This document shows positions 1 through 6,978 of a DNA stretch of 11,702 bases, in pieces (the stretch's first letter is position 1; each line of letters opens with the position of its first letter). Made by a program: the position numbers and the translations under genes. The notes under the pieces were generated by a model, which was given only the letters and a program-made list of their open reading frames with translations, did no database searches and was not told the origin of the DNA. Source of the DNA: Candidatus Woesearchaeota archaeon (GTDB lineage Archaea > Nanobdellota > Nanobdellia > Woesearchaeales > UBA10216); assembly GCA_016180145.1 (NCBI GenBank), contig JACPBT010000069.1:1-11702 (forward strand). The letters are read 5' to 3'.

Positions 1-167
1 GTTTCATTAGTAACATCAACAAAAAGGTCCACATCGCTTGTTTTGTCAGCTTCGCCTCTTGCGACAGAGCCAAACAGGATTATGTTGCGTATTTTTTCCC
101 TTTCAGAAACCTTCTGGACAAGAAATGATGCAACATCCATGGCATAAGCTACAATGTCAAAGTTCAC
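1..167 (-). CDS. MNT-type nucleotidyltransferase, N-terminal 55 codons (3' end outside window)
   Basis: Minimal nucleotidyltransferase (MNT) domain protein, the usual partner of HEPN proteins. In the studied MntA-HepT systems the MNT protein neutralises the HEPN RNase by adding AMP to it. The visible protein runs from VNFDIVAYAMD to the nucleotide-binding motif GSVARGEADKTSDVDLF. This matches the family signature GSx10DxD exactly, with G34-S35 and the acidic pair D46 and D48 that binds metal and nucleotide. I chose the GTG at 165-167 because the reading frame stays in register there and no in-frame ATG occurs until residue 10. The gene overlaps the end of the upstream HEPN gene by 11 bases, so translation is probably coupled. 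Only the N-terminal half is present, so the rest of the active site cannot be checked. Family assignment is firm; the role as antitoxin is inferred from family and context. Confidence 0.85.
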   Translation of the reverse strand, partial: MNFDIVAYAMDVASFLVQKVSEREKIRNIILFGSVARGEADKTSDVDLFVDVTNE

Positions 168-555
168 GAAACCCAACCTCCCTGAACTTTTCTTTCAGTG
201 CATTGAAGTTTGCGAGCAGTTCCTGAAGCACTTCTTCCTTTTGCGGCTTTCCATAGCACAAGGCGTTCCGCTTTTCTTCAATATTCGCTATAAGCCCAAG
301 AATCTCCTGCTTGCGCGGAAACTCAAAAGGCAGCTTTTCATTCACCTTGTTTTTTGATTTCAGCCATTCGTGCTTTATGGTAAAGCCCGTGTCAATCAGG
401 TTTTTGCCGTGCAGAAATGCCTCAAGCATATCTGCAGCTGCCGCAGAGGTATTAAAGCCGAGTGTCCTTTGCCTCTCCACAATACCCTTTTCTATACTTT
501 CCCTTATGACTTCAAGGCTCTCCCTGAGATTCCTCAAATGCGTCTCAATGTTCAT
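157..555 (-). CDS. HEPN domain protein, partner of the MNT nucleotidyltransferase (HepT-like)
   Basis: Small helical protein of 132 residues placed directly upstream of, and overlapping, the MNT gene. This is the standard HEPN/MNT toxin-antitoxin arrangement. Residues 1-30 and 84-125 look like long amphipathic helices. The segment E94-KRNALCYGKP around R96 occupies the place of the HEPN catalytic motif Rx4-6H, which in HepT proteins reads R-N-x4-H-x-Y or similar. Here the residue five after R96 is Y101 and no histidine follows nearby, so the classical RNase motif appears altered. The ATG at 553-555 has no Shine-Dalgarno sequence; the promoter lies about 60 bases upstream within an array of palindromes. 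The gene may encode an RNase toxin, a non-catalytic HEPN scaffold for the nucleotidyltransferase, or a variant family. Family assignment is good; activity is uncertain. Confidence 0.75.
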   Translation of the reverse strand: MNIETHLRNLRESLEVIRESIEKGIVERQRTLGFNTSAAAADMLEAFLHGKNLIDTGFTIKHEWLKSKNKVNEKLPFEFPRKQEILGLIANIEEKRNALCYGKPQKEEVLQELLANFNALKEKFREVGFREL

Positions 556-661
556 GGTTCAAATGAAACTAAATCGTTGGTTCAAGCGAACCCATGATTA
601 AGCTTCCAGATATATAAATCTTTTGGTTCAATTGAAGCAAAAGGCTTGGTTCAAACGAACC
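556..661. promoter_or_regulatory. Array of four 14-bp palindromes on a 23-bp grid (putative operators)
   Basis: Four copies of GGTTC-N4-GAACC lie at 556-569, 579-592, 625-638 and 648-661. The second and fourth are perfect palindromes; the first (right arm GAAAC) and third (right arm GAAGC) each have one changed base. Starts are spaced 23, 46 and 23 bases, so all fall on one 23-bp grid. The empty slot at 602 keeps a left half GCTTC, and the rest of it is taken up by the TATA box of the HEPN gene. Two sites lie upstream of that TATA box; two lie between it and the ATG, one of them over the expected transcription start. This is what an autoregulatory or repressor-bound promoter would look like. 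The binding protein is unknown; neither HEPN nor MNT is a known DNA-binding fold. Confidence 0.7.
611..618 (-). promoter_or_regulatory. TATA box of the HEPN-MNT operon
   Basis: Read on the minus strand the sequence is TTTATATA within GATTTATATATC. The expected start of transcription, 25-27 bases downstream, falls near position 588, inside the second palindrome. This would give a leader of about 33 bases before the HEPN ATG. Confidence 0.6.
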
Positions 662-756
662 TAAAGTGCGGAGATTTCTGGCTCACGGTTGATTAAGGAA
701 GTTAAAGCTTGTAGCTGAAGTTGCGCATCAAGTATGGAATGATTAAAACCAAAACA

Positions 757-763
757 TTTATAT
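757..763 (+). promoter_or_regulatory. TATA box of the TyrRS gene
   Basis: TTTATAT preceded by an A-rich stretch (AAAACA), centred about 27 bases before the ATG at 787. Transcription would therefore start at or next to the start codon, giving a leaderless mRNA. This decides the start of the TyrRS gene. Confidence 0.65.
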
Positions 764-786
764 CAGAAACAGCAAAAATAACAAAC

Positions 787-1863
787 ATGGACACCCAGCA
801 GCGGCTACAGCTAATCAATGAAGTAGGAGAGGAGATAATAACAGAAGAAGAGCTAAAACAGCTTCTTGAGACAAAAAAACAGCCCATAGCATATGACGGG
901 TTTGAGCCTTCTGGCAACATGCACATAGCACAGGGAATCCTAAGAGCCATAAACGTCAACAAAATGACAAAAGCAGGCTGCAAATTCAGAATGTTCGCAG
1001 CAGACTGGCATGCACTTGCAAACAACAAGCTCGGAGGCGACCTTGAAAAGATACAGACATGCGGCGATTACATGATAGAAATGTGGAAAGCATCAGGAAT
1101 GGAGCTTGAGAATGTGGAGTTTGTAAGGTCGTCAGAAATCGTAAAAGAGCCGGACTACTGGAAGCTTGTCCTCAACATAGCAAAGGAAAACACAGTAACA
1201 AGAATAACAAGATGCGCCCAGATAATGGGAAGAAGCGAGAAAGAAACGCTAAGCGCGGCGCAGATATTATACCCGTGCATGCAGGCAGCAGACATATTCC
1301 ACCTCAAAGTAGACATAGCACAACTCGGAATGGACCAGAGAAAAGTAAATGTGCTTGCAAGAGAAATAGGGCCAAAACTCGGAATGTGGAAGCCAATAGT
1401 GGTAAGCCACCACATGCTAATGGGGCTCGGAGAGCCGAAAACAGAAATAAAAGACGCAACAGAACGCGCAATAGAGCTGAAAATGTCCAAGTCAAAGCCG
1501 GAAACAGCAATATTCATGACAGACACAGAAGAAGACGTCAAACGCAAGATATCAAAAGCATACTGTCCGGAAAAGCAGACAAAAGAAAACCCAATCATGG
1601 AATACTGCAAATACATAATCTTTGAGAAAATGCCCGCGCTTGAAATCAAAAGGCCGGAAAAATTCGGAGGCAACACGACAATAGAAAGCTACAGCCAGCT
1701 TGAGCAGGCATACGGCAGCGGGAAAATACACCCAACAGACCTGAAAACAGCAACAGCAGAGGCACTAAACAAGCTTCTTGAGCCGGTAAGAAAGCACTTC
1801 AACACAAACACAAAAGCAAAAAAGCTCGCAGAACAGGTGCAGGCATTCAAAGTAACAAGATAA
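787..1863 (+). CDS. tyrS: Tyrosyl-tRNA synthetase (archaeal type)
   Basis: Charges tRNA-Tyr with tyrosine at the expense of ATP; cytoplasmic class I synthetase. The 358-residue protein opens the catalytic domain at YDGFEPSGNMHIAQG (residues 36-50). Y36 contacts the substrate and HIAQ at 46-49 stands for the HIGH motif. It continues with YPCMQAADIFHL (162-173) and GMDQRKVNVLARE (181-193), typical of tyrosine specificity rather than tryptophan, and has a clean KMSKS loop at 232-236. The C-terminal part (about 265-350, with HPTDLK near 315-320) matches the archaeal/eukaryotic TyrRS anticodon-binding region. A TTG 66 bases upstream is in frame, but the TATA box lies between it and the ATG at 787, so the shorter start is chosen. 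A coiled-coil gene follows 13 bases downstream and is probably co-transcribed. Codons strongly favour A or C in third position. Confidence 0.93.
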   Translation: MDTQQRLQLINEVGEEIITEEELKQLLETKKQPIAYDGFEPSGNMHIAQGILRAINVNKMTKAGCKFRMFAADWHALANNKLGGDLEKIQTCGDYMIEMWKASGMELENVEFVRSSEIVKEPDYWKLVLNIAKENTVTRITRCAQIMGRSEKETLSAAQILYPCMQAADIFHLKVDIAQLGMDQRKVNVLAREIGPKLGMWKPIVVSHHMLMGLGEPKTEIKDATERAIELKMSKSKPETAIFMTDTEEDVKRKISKAYCPEKQTKENPIMEYCKYIIFEKMPALEIKRPEKFGGNTTIESYSQLEQAYGSGKIHPTDLKTATAEALNKLLEPVRKHFNTNTKAKKLAEQVQAFKVTR

Positions 1864-1870
1864 AGGAGGC
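1863..1870 (+). promoter_or_regulatory. Strong Shine-Dalgarno sequence of the coiled-coil gene
   Basis: AAGGAGGC overlaps the TyrRS stop codon and lies six bases before the ATG at 1877. It is the clearest ribosome binding site in the window, as expected for a downstream gene in an operon where the first genes are leaderless. Confidence 0.75.
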
Positions 1871-1876
1871 AAAACA

Positions 1877-2485
1877 ATGGTAACGGCAGAAAAGCTCTCA
1901 ATAGACAAACAGCGCGAACTTGACAACCTCAAAGGAGCAATCGGAAAGCTGAAGGAAGCTTACGGATACCTTAAAGGAGCTGCAAGCTCAATAAAAGGCA
2001 ACTCACTGAACCAGCTAAGGGCAAACGCAATTGTCGCAAAAGGCAGAGTAGCAAATGCATTCAAAAAAATACTGGAAATGCAAATGACGCAGGTAAACCT
2101 TGAACTGCTTGCAGGAACTGCAAGAGAGGAAGCTGCCAATGTGCAAAGCATAAAAATTACAAACGAGCAGAACTTCACAGTTGAGTATGTAAGCTCGCAG
2201 GCAAGAGCGCTGGACAGCCTGAGGGAAGCGCTGGAATCAACAGCAAAGCAACTTTCCGAAATAGCAGAAGAAAAAGACCCGCAAAAGCTTCCGGAACTAA
2301 AGCAAAAGGCAGAGGCAGCAAAACAGGCAATAGAAAACCACGCAAAAGAGCTTGAAAGCCTTACACGCCACGTAGATGAGCTTTACAAATTCCTGACAGA
2401 AGTCAGGGCAGAAGCCGCAAGAGAAAAAGTAATGCAGCGCCAGACACCACAACCCCTGAGAAAGCCATGGTGGCAGTTCTGGTGA
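1877..2485 (+). CDS. Coiled-coil protein of unknown function with a tryptophan-rich C-terminus
   Basis: I do not recognise this 202-residue protein. It is almost entirely helical, rich in Ala, Lys, Glu, Leu and Gln. Heptad-like patterns run over about residues 5-75 and 105-180, separated by a segment (about 88-108, SIKITNEQNFTVEYVSS) that may be a short beta element or linker. There is no signal peptide or membrane span. The tail is basic and proline-containing and ends in PLRKPWWQFW, an unusual aromatic cap that could insert at a membrane surface or dock on a partner. It starts 13 bases after the TyrRS stop behind a very good ribosome binding site, so it is probably made from the TyrRS transcript; the next gene has its own promoter. 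Codon use matches TyrRS and TldD. Function cannot be assigned from sequence alone. Confidence 0.8.
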   Translation: MVTAEKLSIDKQRELDNLKGAIGKLKEAYGYLKGAASSIKGNSLNQLRANAIVAKGRVANAFKKILEMQMTQVNLELLAGTAREEAANVQSIKITNEQNFTVEYVSSQARALDSLREALESTAKQLSEIAEEKDPQKLPELKQKAEAAKQAIENHAKELESLTRHVDELYKFLTEVRAEAAREKVMQRQTPQPLRKPWWQFW

Positions 2486-2503
2486 AAAAACTCCACAGCA
2501 AAA

Positions 2504-2511
2504 TTTATAAA
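2504..2511 (+). promoter_or_regulatory. TATA box of the tldD-tldE-PAN operon
   Basis: TTTATAAA preceded by GCAAAA, centred 25-26 bases before the tldD ATG at 2533. It predicts a leaderless transcript covering tldD, tldE and the PAN gene. Confidence 0.65.
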
Positions 2512-2532
2512 TTGCCAGCTTATCTTTAAACC

Positions 2533-3954
2533 ATGGACTACGACCTTGCAGAGTTTGCAGTGAGCCACGCTATAAAGCTTGGGGCAGACTACGCGGATGC
2601 AAGGCTTGAAAACACAACCGCAAACGACTTCATTCTTAAAAACGGAATACCCCAGATGTCATCCTTTGACAAAGTGAACGGGCTTGGCGTAAGAGTGCAA
2701 TCAGGAGGGTGCTTCGGGTTTGCGTCAACAAATGAGCCTGAAAAAGAAAAAATAAAAGACATGGTTGAAAAGGCAATGAAGATGACAAAAGCGGCATGCA
2801 GGATTGCCCAGCACAGCCAAATGTCAGAAGCGCCGGCAGAAAACGCGCAATATGAAGTAAAGCAGAAAACAAAACTTGACGACCTGTCCCCAAAAGAAAA
2901 GCTCAACGTCCTGTTTGAAATAGAAAAGTCAATAGCCTCAACAAAAGTAGACGCGCCCGGAAGATTCTTCTCACTCTCAGACTTCTGCACCGAAAAATAC
3001 TTCACCAACAGCGAAGGAACGAAAATAACCTCAAAAATACCAAGAGTGGACTTCTGGCACTTCATAACAATAAACAACAACGGAAAAACAGCGCAAAGAT
3101 ACTGGCAATACGGCGACTCGGGAGGGTTTGAAAAAATAACAGCCCGAAACTTTCCGGAAGTCCTGAAAAACGAAGTCATCAAAATGGACGAAAACATGAA
3201 GAAAGGAGTCAAGCCCCCAAAAGGGAAAATAGATGTGGTAGTAGGACCTCAAATAAGCGCAATAATGGTGCATGAGTCAGTAGGCCACCCATACGAGGCA
3301 GACCGCATACTTGGAAGGGAGGCAGCACAGGCAGGAGAGACATTCATAACACAAGAAATGCTCAACACAAAAATAGGAAGCAACGCAGTCAACATATACG
3401 ACGACCCCACAATAGAAGGAAGCTTCGGCTACTACCTGTATGACGATGACGGGGTAAAGGCAACAAGACGCCACCTTATCAAGAATGGCATGATAAACGA
3501 GTTCCTCCACAACAGATATACGGCGGCGGAAATGGGAACAAAAAGCAACGCGGCGGCAAGGGCAACAGGGTTTGACAGGGAAGCTATCGTAAGAATGGCA
3601 AACACATACGTCGGCAAAGGGGACCATACAGAAGAAGAACTCATAGAGGGCGTAAAAGAAGGTGTATTCATCAGAAACTTCACAGAATGGAACATAGACG
3701 ACAAAAGGCTGAATGCAAAATACACCGGAGCAGAATCCTACACCATCAAAAACGGCAGGCTTGGCGAGCCTGTAATCACGCCAATAATAGAAATATCCAC
3801 ACCCGCACTATGGAGCGCGGTTGATGCAACAGCAAAAAACATGGAATACCACTCAGGAACATGCGGAAAAGCCGAGCCAATGCAGGCGATACCAGTATGG
3901 TTCGGAGGACCATCCATGAGAATAAGAAACATACGGCTCGGAAACGAAAAATGA
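2533..3954 (+). CDS. tldD: TldD metallopeptidase subunit
   Basis: Catalytic subunit of the TldD-TldE heterodimeric zinc peptidase, which degrades unfolded peptides and matures some modified peptides. The protein has 473 residues, close to the family length. The N-terminal half (1-230) is the dimerisation and peptide-cradle region, with a typical opening LGADYADARLE. The zinc motif is HESVGH at 247-252 (HExxxH, with E248 as the general base), followed by PYEADRILGREAAQAGE. The conserved C-terminal stretch SGTCGKAEPMQAIPVWFGGP places C444 as the likely third zinc ligand. All key residues are present, so it should be active. Its stop codon overlaps the tldE start in an ATGA, and PAN follows, making a three-gene proteolysis operon. 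Confidence 0.93.
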   Translation: MDYDLAEFAVSHAIKLGADYADARLENTTANDFILKNGIPQMSSFDKVNGLGVRVQSGGCFGFASTNEPEKEKIKDMVEKAMKMTKAACRIAQHSQMSEAPAENAQYEVKQKTKLDDLSPKEKLNVLFEIEKSIASTKVDAPGRFFSLSDFCTEKYFTNSEGTKITSKIPRVDFWHFITINNNGKTAQRYWQYGDSGGFEKITARNFPEVLKNEVIKMDENMKKGVKPPKGKIDVVVGPQISAIMVHESVGHPYEADRILGREAAQAGETFITQEMLNTKIGSNAVNIYDDPTIEGSFGYYLYDDDGVKATRRHLIKNGMINEFLHNRYTAAEMGTKSNAAARATGFDREAIVRMANTYVGKGDHTEEELIEGVKEGVFIRNFTEWNIDDKRLNAKYTGAESYTIKNGRLGEPVITPIIEISTPALWSAVDATAKNMEYHSGTCGKAEPMQAIPVWFGGPSMRIRNIRLGNEK

Positions 3955-5297
3955 AAATGGCAACAGGCAAGGAAGCTGCAGCGGAAAAGCTCCTCAAAAA
4001 ACTACAGGCAGCCGGAGCAGACGACGCAATAATAACAACAATAGAAGACAGCACATCGCAGATAAAGTTCGCAAACAGCAAAATAGCAACAACACAAAGC
4101 TGGCTGACAGCAAAAATGAATGTTTTCATAGCATCAAAAAAAAGACTCGTCGCAACCACAATAAAAGACTTCTCAGAGCAGGCAATAAACGATGCGGCAT
4201 CACGAATAATGAAGTTTGCGGCAGCAACACCGCCAACAGAAGAATACGGAGGAATAGCAGAAGGGCCATTCAACTACACAGAAATAAATGATACTTACGA
4301 CCAAAAAATTGCACAACTCAATGAAAAGGCAGTTGACATGGCAGAAGCGGGAATAAACGCCGCAATGAAAGCAGGCGCAAAAAGATGCGCAGGAGTCCTC
4401 GAAACATCAGCAACCAGCTACCGCATCATAACCACCAACAATGTGGAAGCAAATGACAAAGCAACAAAACTCTACTTCTCAATAAGGGCGTTCATAGACA
4501 AATACGCATCAGGGCACAACGTCACCAACTCAAGAGTGCTAAGCAAGTTCACACCGGAAGAAACGGCAGAACAAGCAGCAGAAACAGCAAAACAGGCAAC
4601 CAACCCATCACCCGGAAAAGCGGGAGTCTATGATGTGCTGTTTGAGCCGCTCCCATTTTCAAACCTGCTGGCACAGGTAGGAGAGGCAGCATCAATATTC
4701 AACGTGGAATCACAGCTGTCATGCCTCGCAGGAAAGCTCGGGCAGAACGTAGGAAGCGAGAATGTGACAATAACAGACGATGCAACCATGCCAAACGGAT
4801 TCAACTCATCAAAATTTGACGCAGAAGGGGTAAAAACGCAAAAAAACACGATAATAGAGAACGGAACCCTAAAAACATACCTGCACAACACATCAACAGC
4901 AAAAAGACACAACACAAAAACAACAGCAAACGCGGGAATCATATCGCCAATGCCTTTCAATATTGTTTTCAAGAACGGAAAACTTAATAAAGAAGAAATG
5001 ATATCTAAAATAAAAAAGGGGTTGATCGTCACAAACGTCTGGTACACCAGATTCCAGAACTCTGCCACAGGGGATTTTTCAACAATCCCAAGAGACGGGA
5101 TATTTTCAGTTGAAAACGGCAGAATAACTGGAGCAGTAAAAGAGCTGCGAATAAGCGAAAACCTGCTAAAAATACTGAAAAATGCTGCCGAAGCAGGAAG
5201 CAAATCAGAGCAGGTCTTCGGCTGGGAAGTAGAGCTGCCAGTGACGACTCCTCCTGTGCTTGTAAAAGAAGTACGCCTGACGAAATCGGTGGCATAA
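3951..5297 (+). CDS. tldE: TldE/PmbA, non-catalytic partner of TldD
   Basis: Second subunit of the TldD-TldE peptidase. The 448-residue protein shares the TldD fold but lacks any HExxxH motif, as is normal for TldE/PmbA. Recognisable parts are the N-terminal helical domain with NSKIATTQSW (42-51) and the segment DDATMPNGFNSSKFDAEGV (276-294), the counterpart of the TldD substrate-cradle region. A third is IENGTLKTYLHNTSTAKRH (302-320) with the C-terminal VWYTRFQNSATGDFS (363-377). The start at 3951 gives a four-base ATGA overlap with tldD, implying coupled translation. An ATG six bases later is possible, while an in-frame ATG at 3861 would lie well inside tldD and is not needed to complete the family domain. 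The PAN gene begins three bases after its stop. Confidence 0.9.
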   Translation: MKMATGKEAAAEKLLKKLQAAGADDAIITTIEDSTSQIKFANSKIATTQSWLTAKMNVFIASKKRLVATTIKDFSEQAINDAASRIMKFAAATPPTEEYGGIAEGPFNYTEINDTYDQKIAQLNEKAVDMAEAGINAAMKAGAKRCAGVLETSATSYRIITTNNVEANDKATKLYFSIRAFIDKYASGHNVTNSRVLSKFTPEETAEQAAETAKQATNPSPGKAGVYDVLFEPLPFSNLLAQVGEAASIFNVESQLSCLAGKLGQNVGSENVTITDDATMPNGFNSSKFDAEGVKTQKNTIIENGTLKTYLHNTSTAKRHNTKTTANAGIISPMPFNIVFKNGKLNKEEMISKIKKGLIVTNVWYTRFQNSATGDFSTIPRDGIFSVENGRITGAVKELRISENLLKILKNAAEAGSKSEQVFGWEVELPVTTPPVLVKEVRLTKSVA

Positions 5298-5300
5298 ACA

Positions 5301-6431
5301 ATGAGCTCAGACAAACTCAGCGATGTAGTTTATGGTTATACTGCCAACGCAAACTCGCTTGAAGAACAAAACCACCTTCTAAAAGAGCATGTAGGAAAGC
5401 TACGCGGCGAAATAGAAAGATACAAAAAATCACCCCTCATGATATGCGAAATACTAAACACAACGCCAAACAACGCAGTAATAAAAATACCAAACGGCAA
5501 CCAGTTCTACGTTGAAATATCAACAGAATGCGAAAAACTCAAACCAGGAGATACAGTTCTCGTAGAGCAAAGAAACCTCGTGATAGTAGGAAAACTAAAT
5601 ACGCAAAAAAACTACAATGTAGACAAATTCGTAATAGTAGAAAAACCAGAAATAAGCTGGAAAGAAATAGGAGGACTGCGAAAACAGATAGAACAGATAA
5701 GAGAAGTCATTGAGCTGCCCCTGACAAAACCGGAAATGTTCAAAAAAACAGGAATCCAGCCGCCAAAAGGAGTCCTGCTATACGGGCAGCCAGGCACAGG
5801 AAAAACACTCGTAGCAAAAGCAGTAGCAGCAGCAACAAACTCAACATTCATAGAAATAGTCGCATCAGAACTCGTGCAGAAATACATTGGCGAAGGAGCA
5901 AAACTCGTATCCGAAATATTCCAAATGGCAAGAGAAAAAGCCCCATCAATAGTTTTCATAGACGAAATAGACGCACTCGCAGCGAAACGAATAGACATAG
6001 GAACATCAGGAGAAAGAGAAGTCCAAAGGACATTCATGCAGCTTCTCGCAGAGATTGACGGCTTTGACAGCCTCGGAGACGTCAAGATAATAGCAAGCAC
6101 CAACAGAAAAGACATACTTGACCCGGCAATACTGAGACCCGGAAGGCTTGAAAGGCACATATACTTTGACCTGCCAACAGCAGAAGGAAAGGCAGAAATA
6201 TTCAAAATACACACAAGAAAAATGACACTCAAAAACGTGGAAACGCCAAAAATAATATCCCAAATGGAAGAATTCACAGGAGCAGAAGTAAGGGCAGCAT
6301 GCACAGAAGCAGGATACTACGCAATAAGAAACTCACGAATCCATGTAACAACAGAAGACTTCATCAAAGGAGTGCAAAGAATCAAAGAACGCGAAAAGGA
6401 AGACCAGGAATACTTAACAATGTTCGGCTAA
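5301..6431 (+). CDS. pan: Proteasome-activating nucleotidase (PAN), AAA+ ATPase
   Basis: Hexameric ATPase that unfolds proteins and feeds them into the archaeal 20S proteasome. Order in the 376-residue protein: N-terminal coiled coil (about 16-42), OB domain (about 45-100), then the AAA+ module. The AAA+ module has Walker A GQPGTGKT (162-169), pore loop KYIG (194-197), Walker B IVFIDEID (217-224), sensor I IIASTNRKD (263-271) and arginine fingers in RPGRLER (279-285). The C-terminal lid ends in TMFG. The family normally ends hydrophobic-Tyr-X to open the proteasome gate; here the penultimate residue is Phe (M-F-G). It follows tldE by three bases, with a weak GGTGG about eight bases upstream. 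Its stop codon interlocks with the stop of the convergent hydrolase gene. The OB domain and coiled coil separate it from CDC48-type ATPases. Confidence 0.92.
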   Translation: MSSDKLSDVVYGYTANANSLEEQNHLLKEHVGKLRGEIERYKKSPLMICEILNTTPNNAVIKIPNGNQFYVEISTECEKLKPGDTVLVEQRNLVIVGKLNTQKNYNVDKFVIVEKPEISWKEIGGLRKQIEQIREVIELPLTKPEMFKKTGIQPPKGVLLYGQPGTGKTLVAKAVAAATNSTFIEIVASELVQKYIGEGAKLVSEIFQMAREKAPSIVFIDEIDALAAKRIDIGTSGEREVQRTFMQLLAEIDGFDSLGDVKIIASTNRKDILDPAILRPGRLERHIYFDLPTAEGKAEIFKIHTRKMTLKNVETPKIISQMEEFTGAEVRAACTEAGYYAIRNSRIHVTTEDFIKGVQRIKEREKEDQEYLTMFG

Positions 6432-6967
6432 AGCTCATTCTTAACAAGCTCAAGAAGCTCAGGAAAAATCTTGTCATTAAAATGCGCTTTTCCCTTCATA
6501 ACAATCACCTCTGATGCAAGGTTCAGGGCAAGCTGACGAGCTTTTGTGATGGGAACGTAAGGGTCGTCGTCAGAACTTATGGCATAAAATTTCTTGCAAC
6601 TGCTTCTTATCTTTTCCCAGTCAAAGTCCCTCACTGCAATATTCCTTACCCTGCCATCAATATCAGAAATACCAAGAAGACCAACAAATCCTGCAACAAG
6701 AAAAACAGCCTTTACCCTTCCCTCAAACCTTTCAAGCACATTTAAAATAAAAGGACAACCCAGACTGTGACCAATAAGAATATCCCCGCTGCCGATTTCA
6801 AACCTGCCCAAAATAGCAAGCCACTTATCCAGCTCAGGGTTCTCAGAATCAGGAAAATCAGGCACAATGACAGAATGCCCAAGCTTTTCAAGCTCCCGCT
6901 TAAGCCACGGAAACCAATTCTCCCGGGAATTCCCCCCCAAGCCGTGAACAATTATTACCGTTGCCAT
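6428..6967 (-). CDS. Small alpha/beta-hydrolase, RBBP9/YdeN-like serine hydrolase
   Basis: Short, lidless alpha/beta-hydrolase of 179 residues, the usual size for the RBBP9/YdeN group; natural substrate unknown. Visible elements are the oxyanion-hole motif VIIVHGLGGNSRENW (4-18), the nucleophile elbow GHSLG with S68, the acid in SSDDDPYVPI (D135 most likely) and the base in GKAHFN (H162). The catalytic triad is therefore complete. The ATG at 6965-6967 puts the first strand at the extreme N-terminus, as in relatives. A GTG at 7033 would add 22 residues coded by a local repeat and is less likely. No signal peptide, so probably cytoplasmic. The gene converges on PAN, with stop codons sharing bases 6429-6430. 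Confidence 0.85.
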   Translation of the reverse strand: MATVIIVHGLGGNSRENWFPWLKRELEKLGHSVIVPDFPDSENPELDKWLAILGRFEIGSGDILIGHSLGCPFILNVLERFEGRVKAVFLVAGFVGLLGISDIDGRVRNIAVRDFDWEKIRSSCKKFYAISSDDDPYVPITKARQLALNLASEVIVMKGKAHFNDKIFPELLELVKNEL

Positions 6968-6978
6968 TTTCAAAAAAT

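Noticed and set aside
556..661. CRISPR-like array
   Set aside because: Units are 14-bp palindromes with 9-base gaps, one grid slot is taken by a TATA box, and no cas gene is present; operators explain it better.
662..756. tRNA gene or structured RNA between the HEPN and TyrRS promoters
   Set aside because: No cloverleaf elements or strong stems were found; only a short GAAGTT direct repeat and an AGCT pair, both likely chance.
721..786. Upstream TTG extension of TyrRS by 22 residues
   Set aside because: The TATA box at 757-763 lies inside the extension and predicts transcription starting at the ATG at 787; the family does not need the extra residues.
1155..1676. Long minus-strand frame inside TyrRS
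   Set aside because: Shadow of the A-rich synonymous positions of TyrRS; the sense frame has all synthetase motifs. The same applies to the long antisense frames in tldD, tldE, PAN and FEN1.
3861..3950. Upstream ATG for TldE inside tldD
   Set aside because: It would overlap tldD by about 90 bases and add a basic stretch foreign to the family; the ATGA overlap at 3951 is the normal arrangement.
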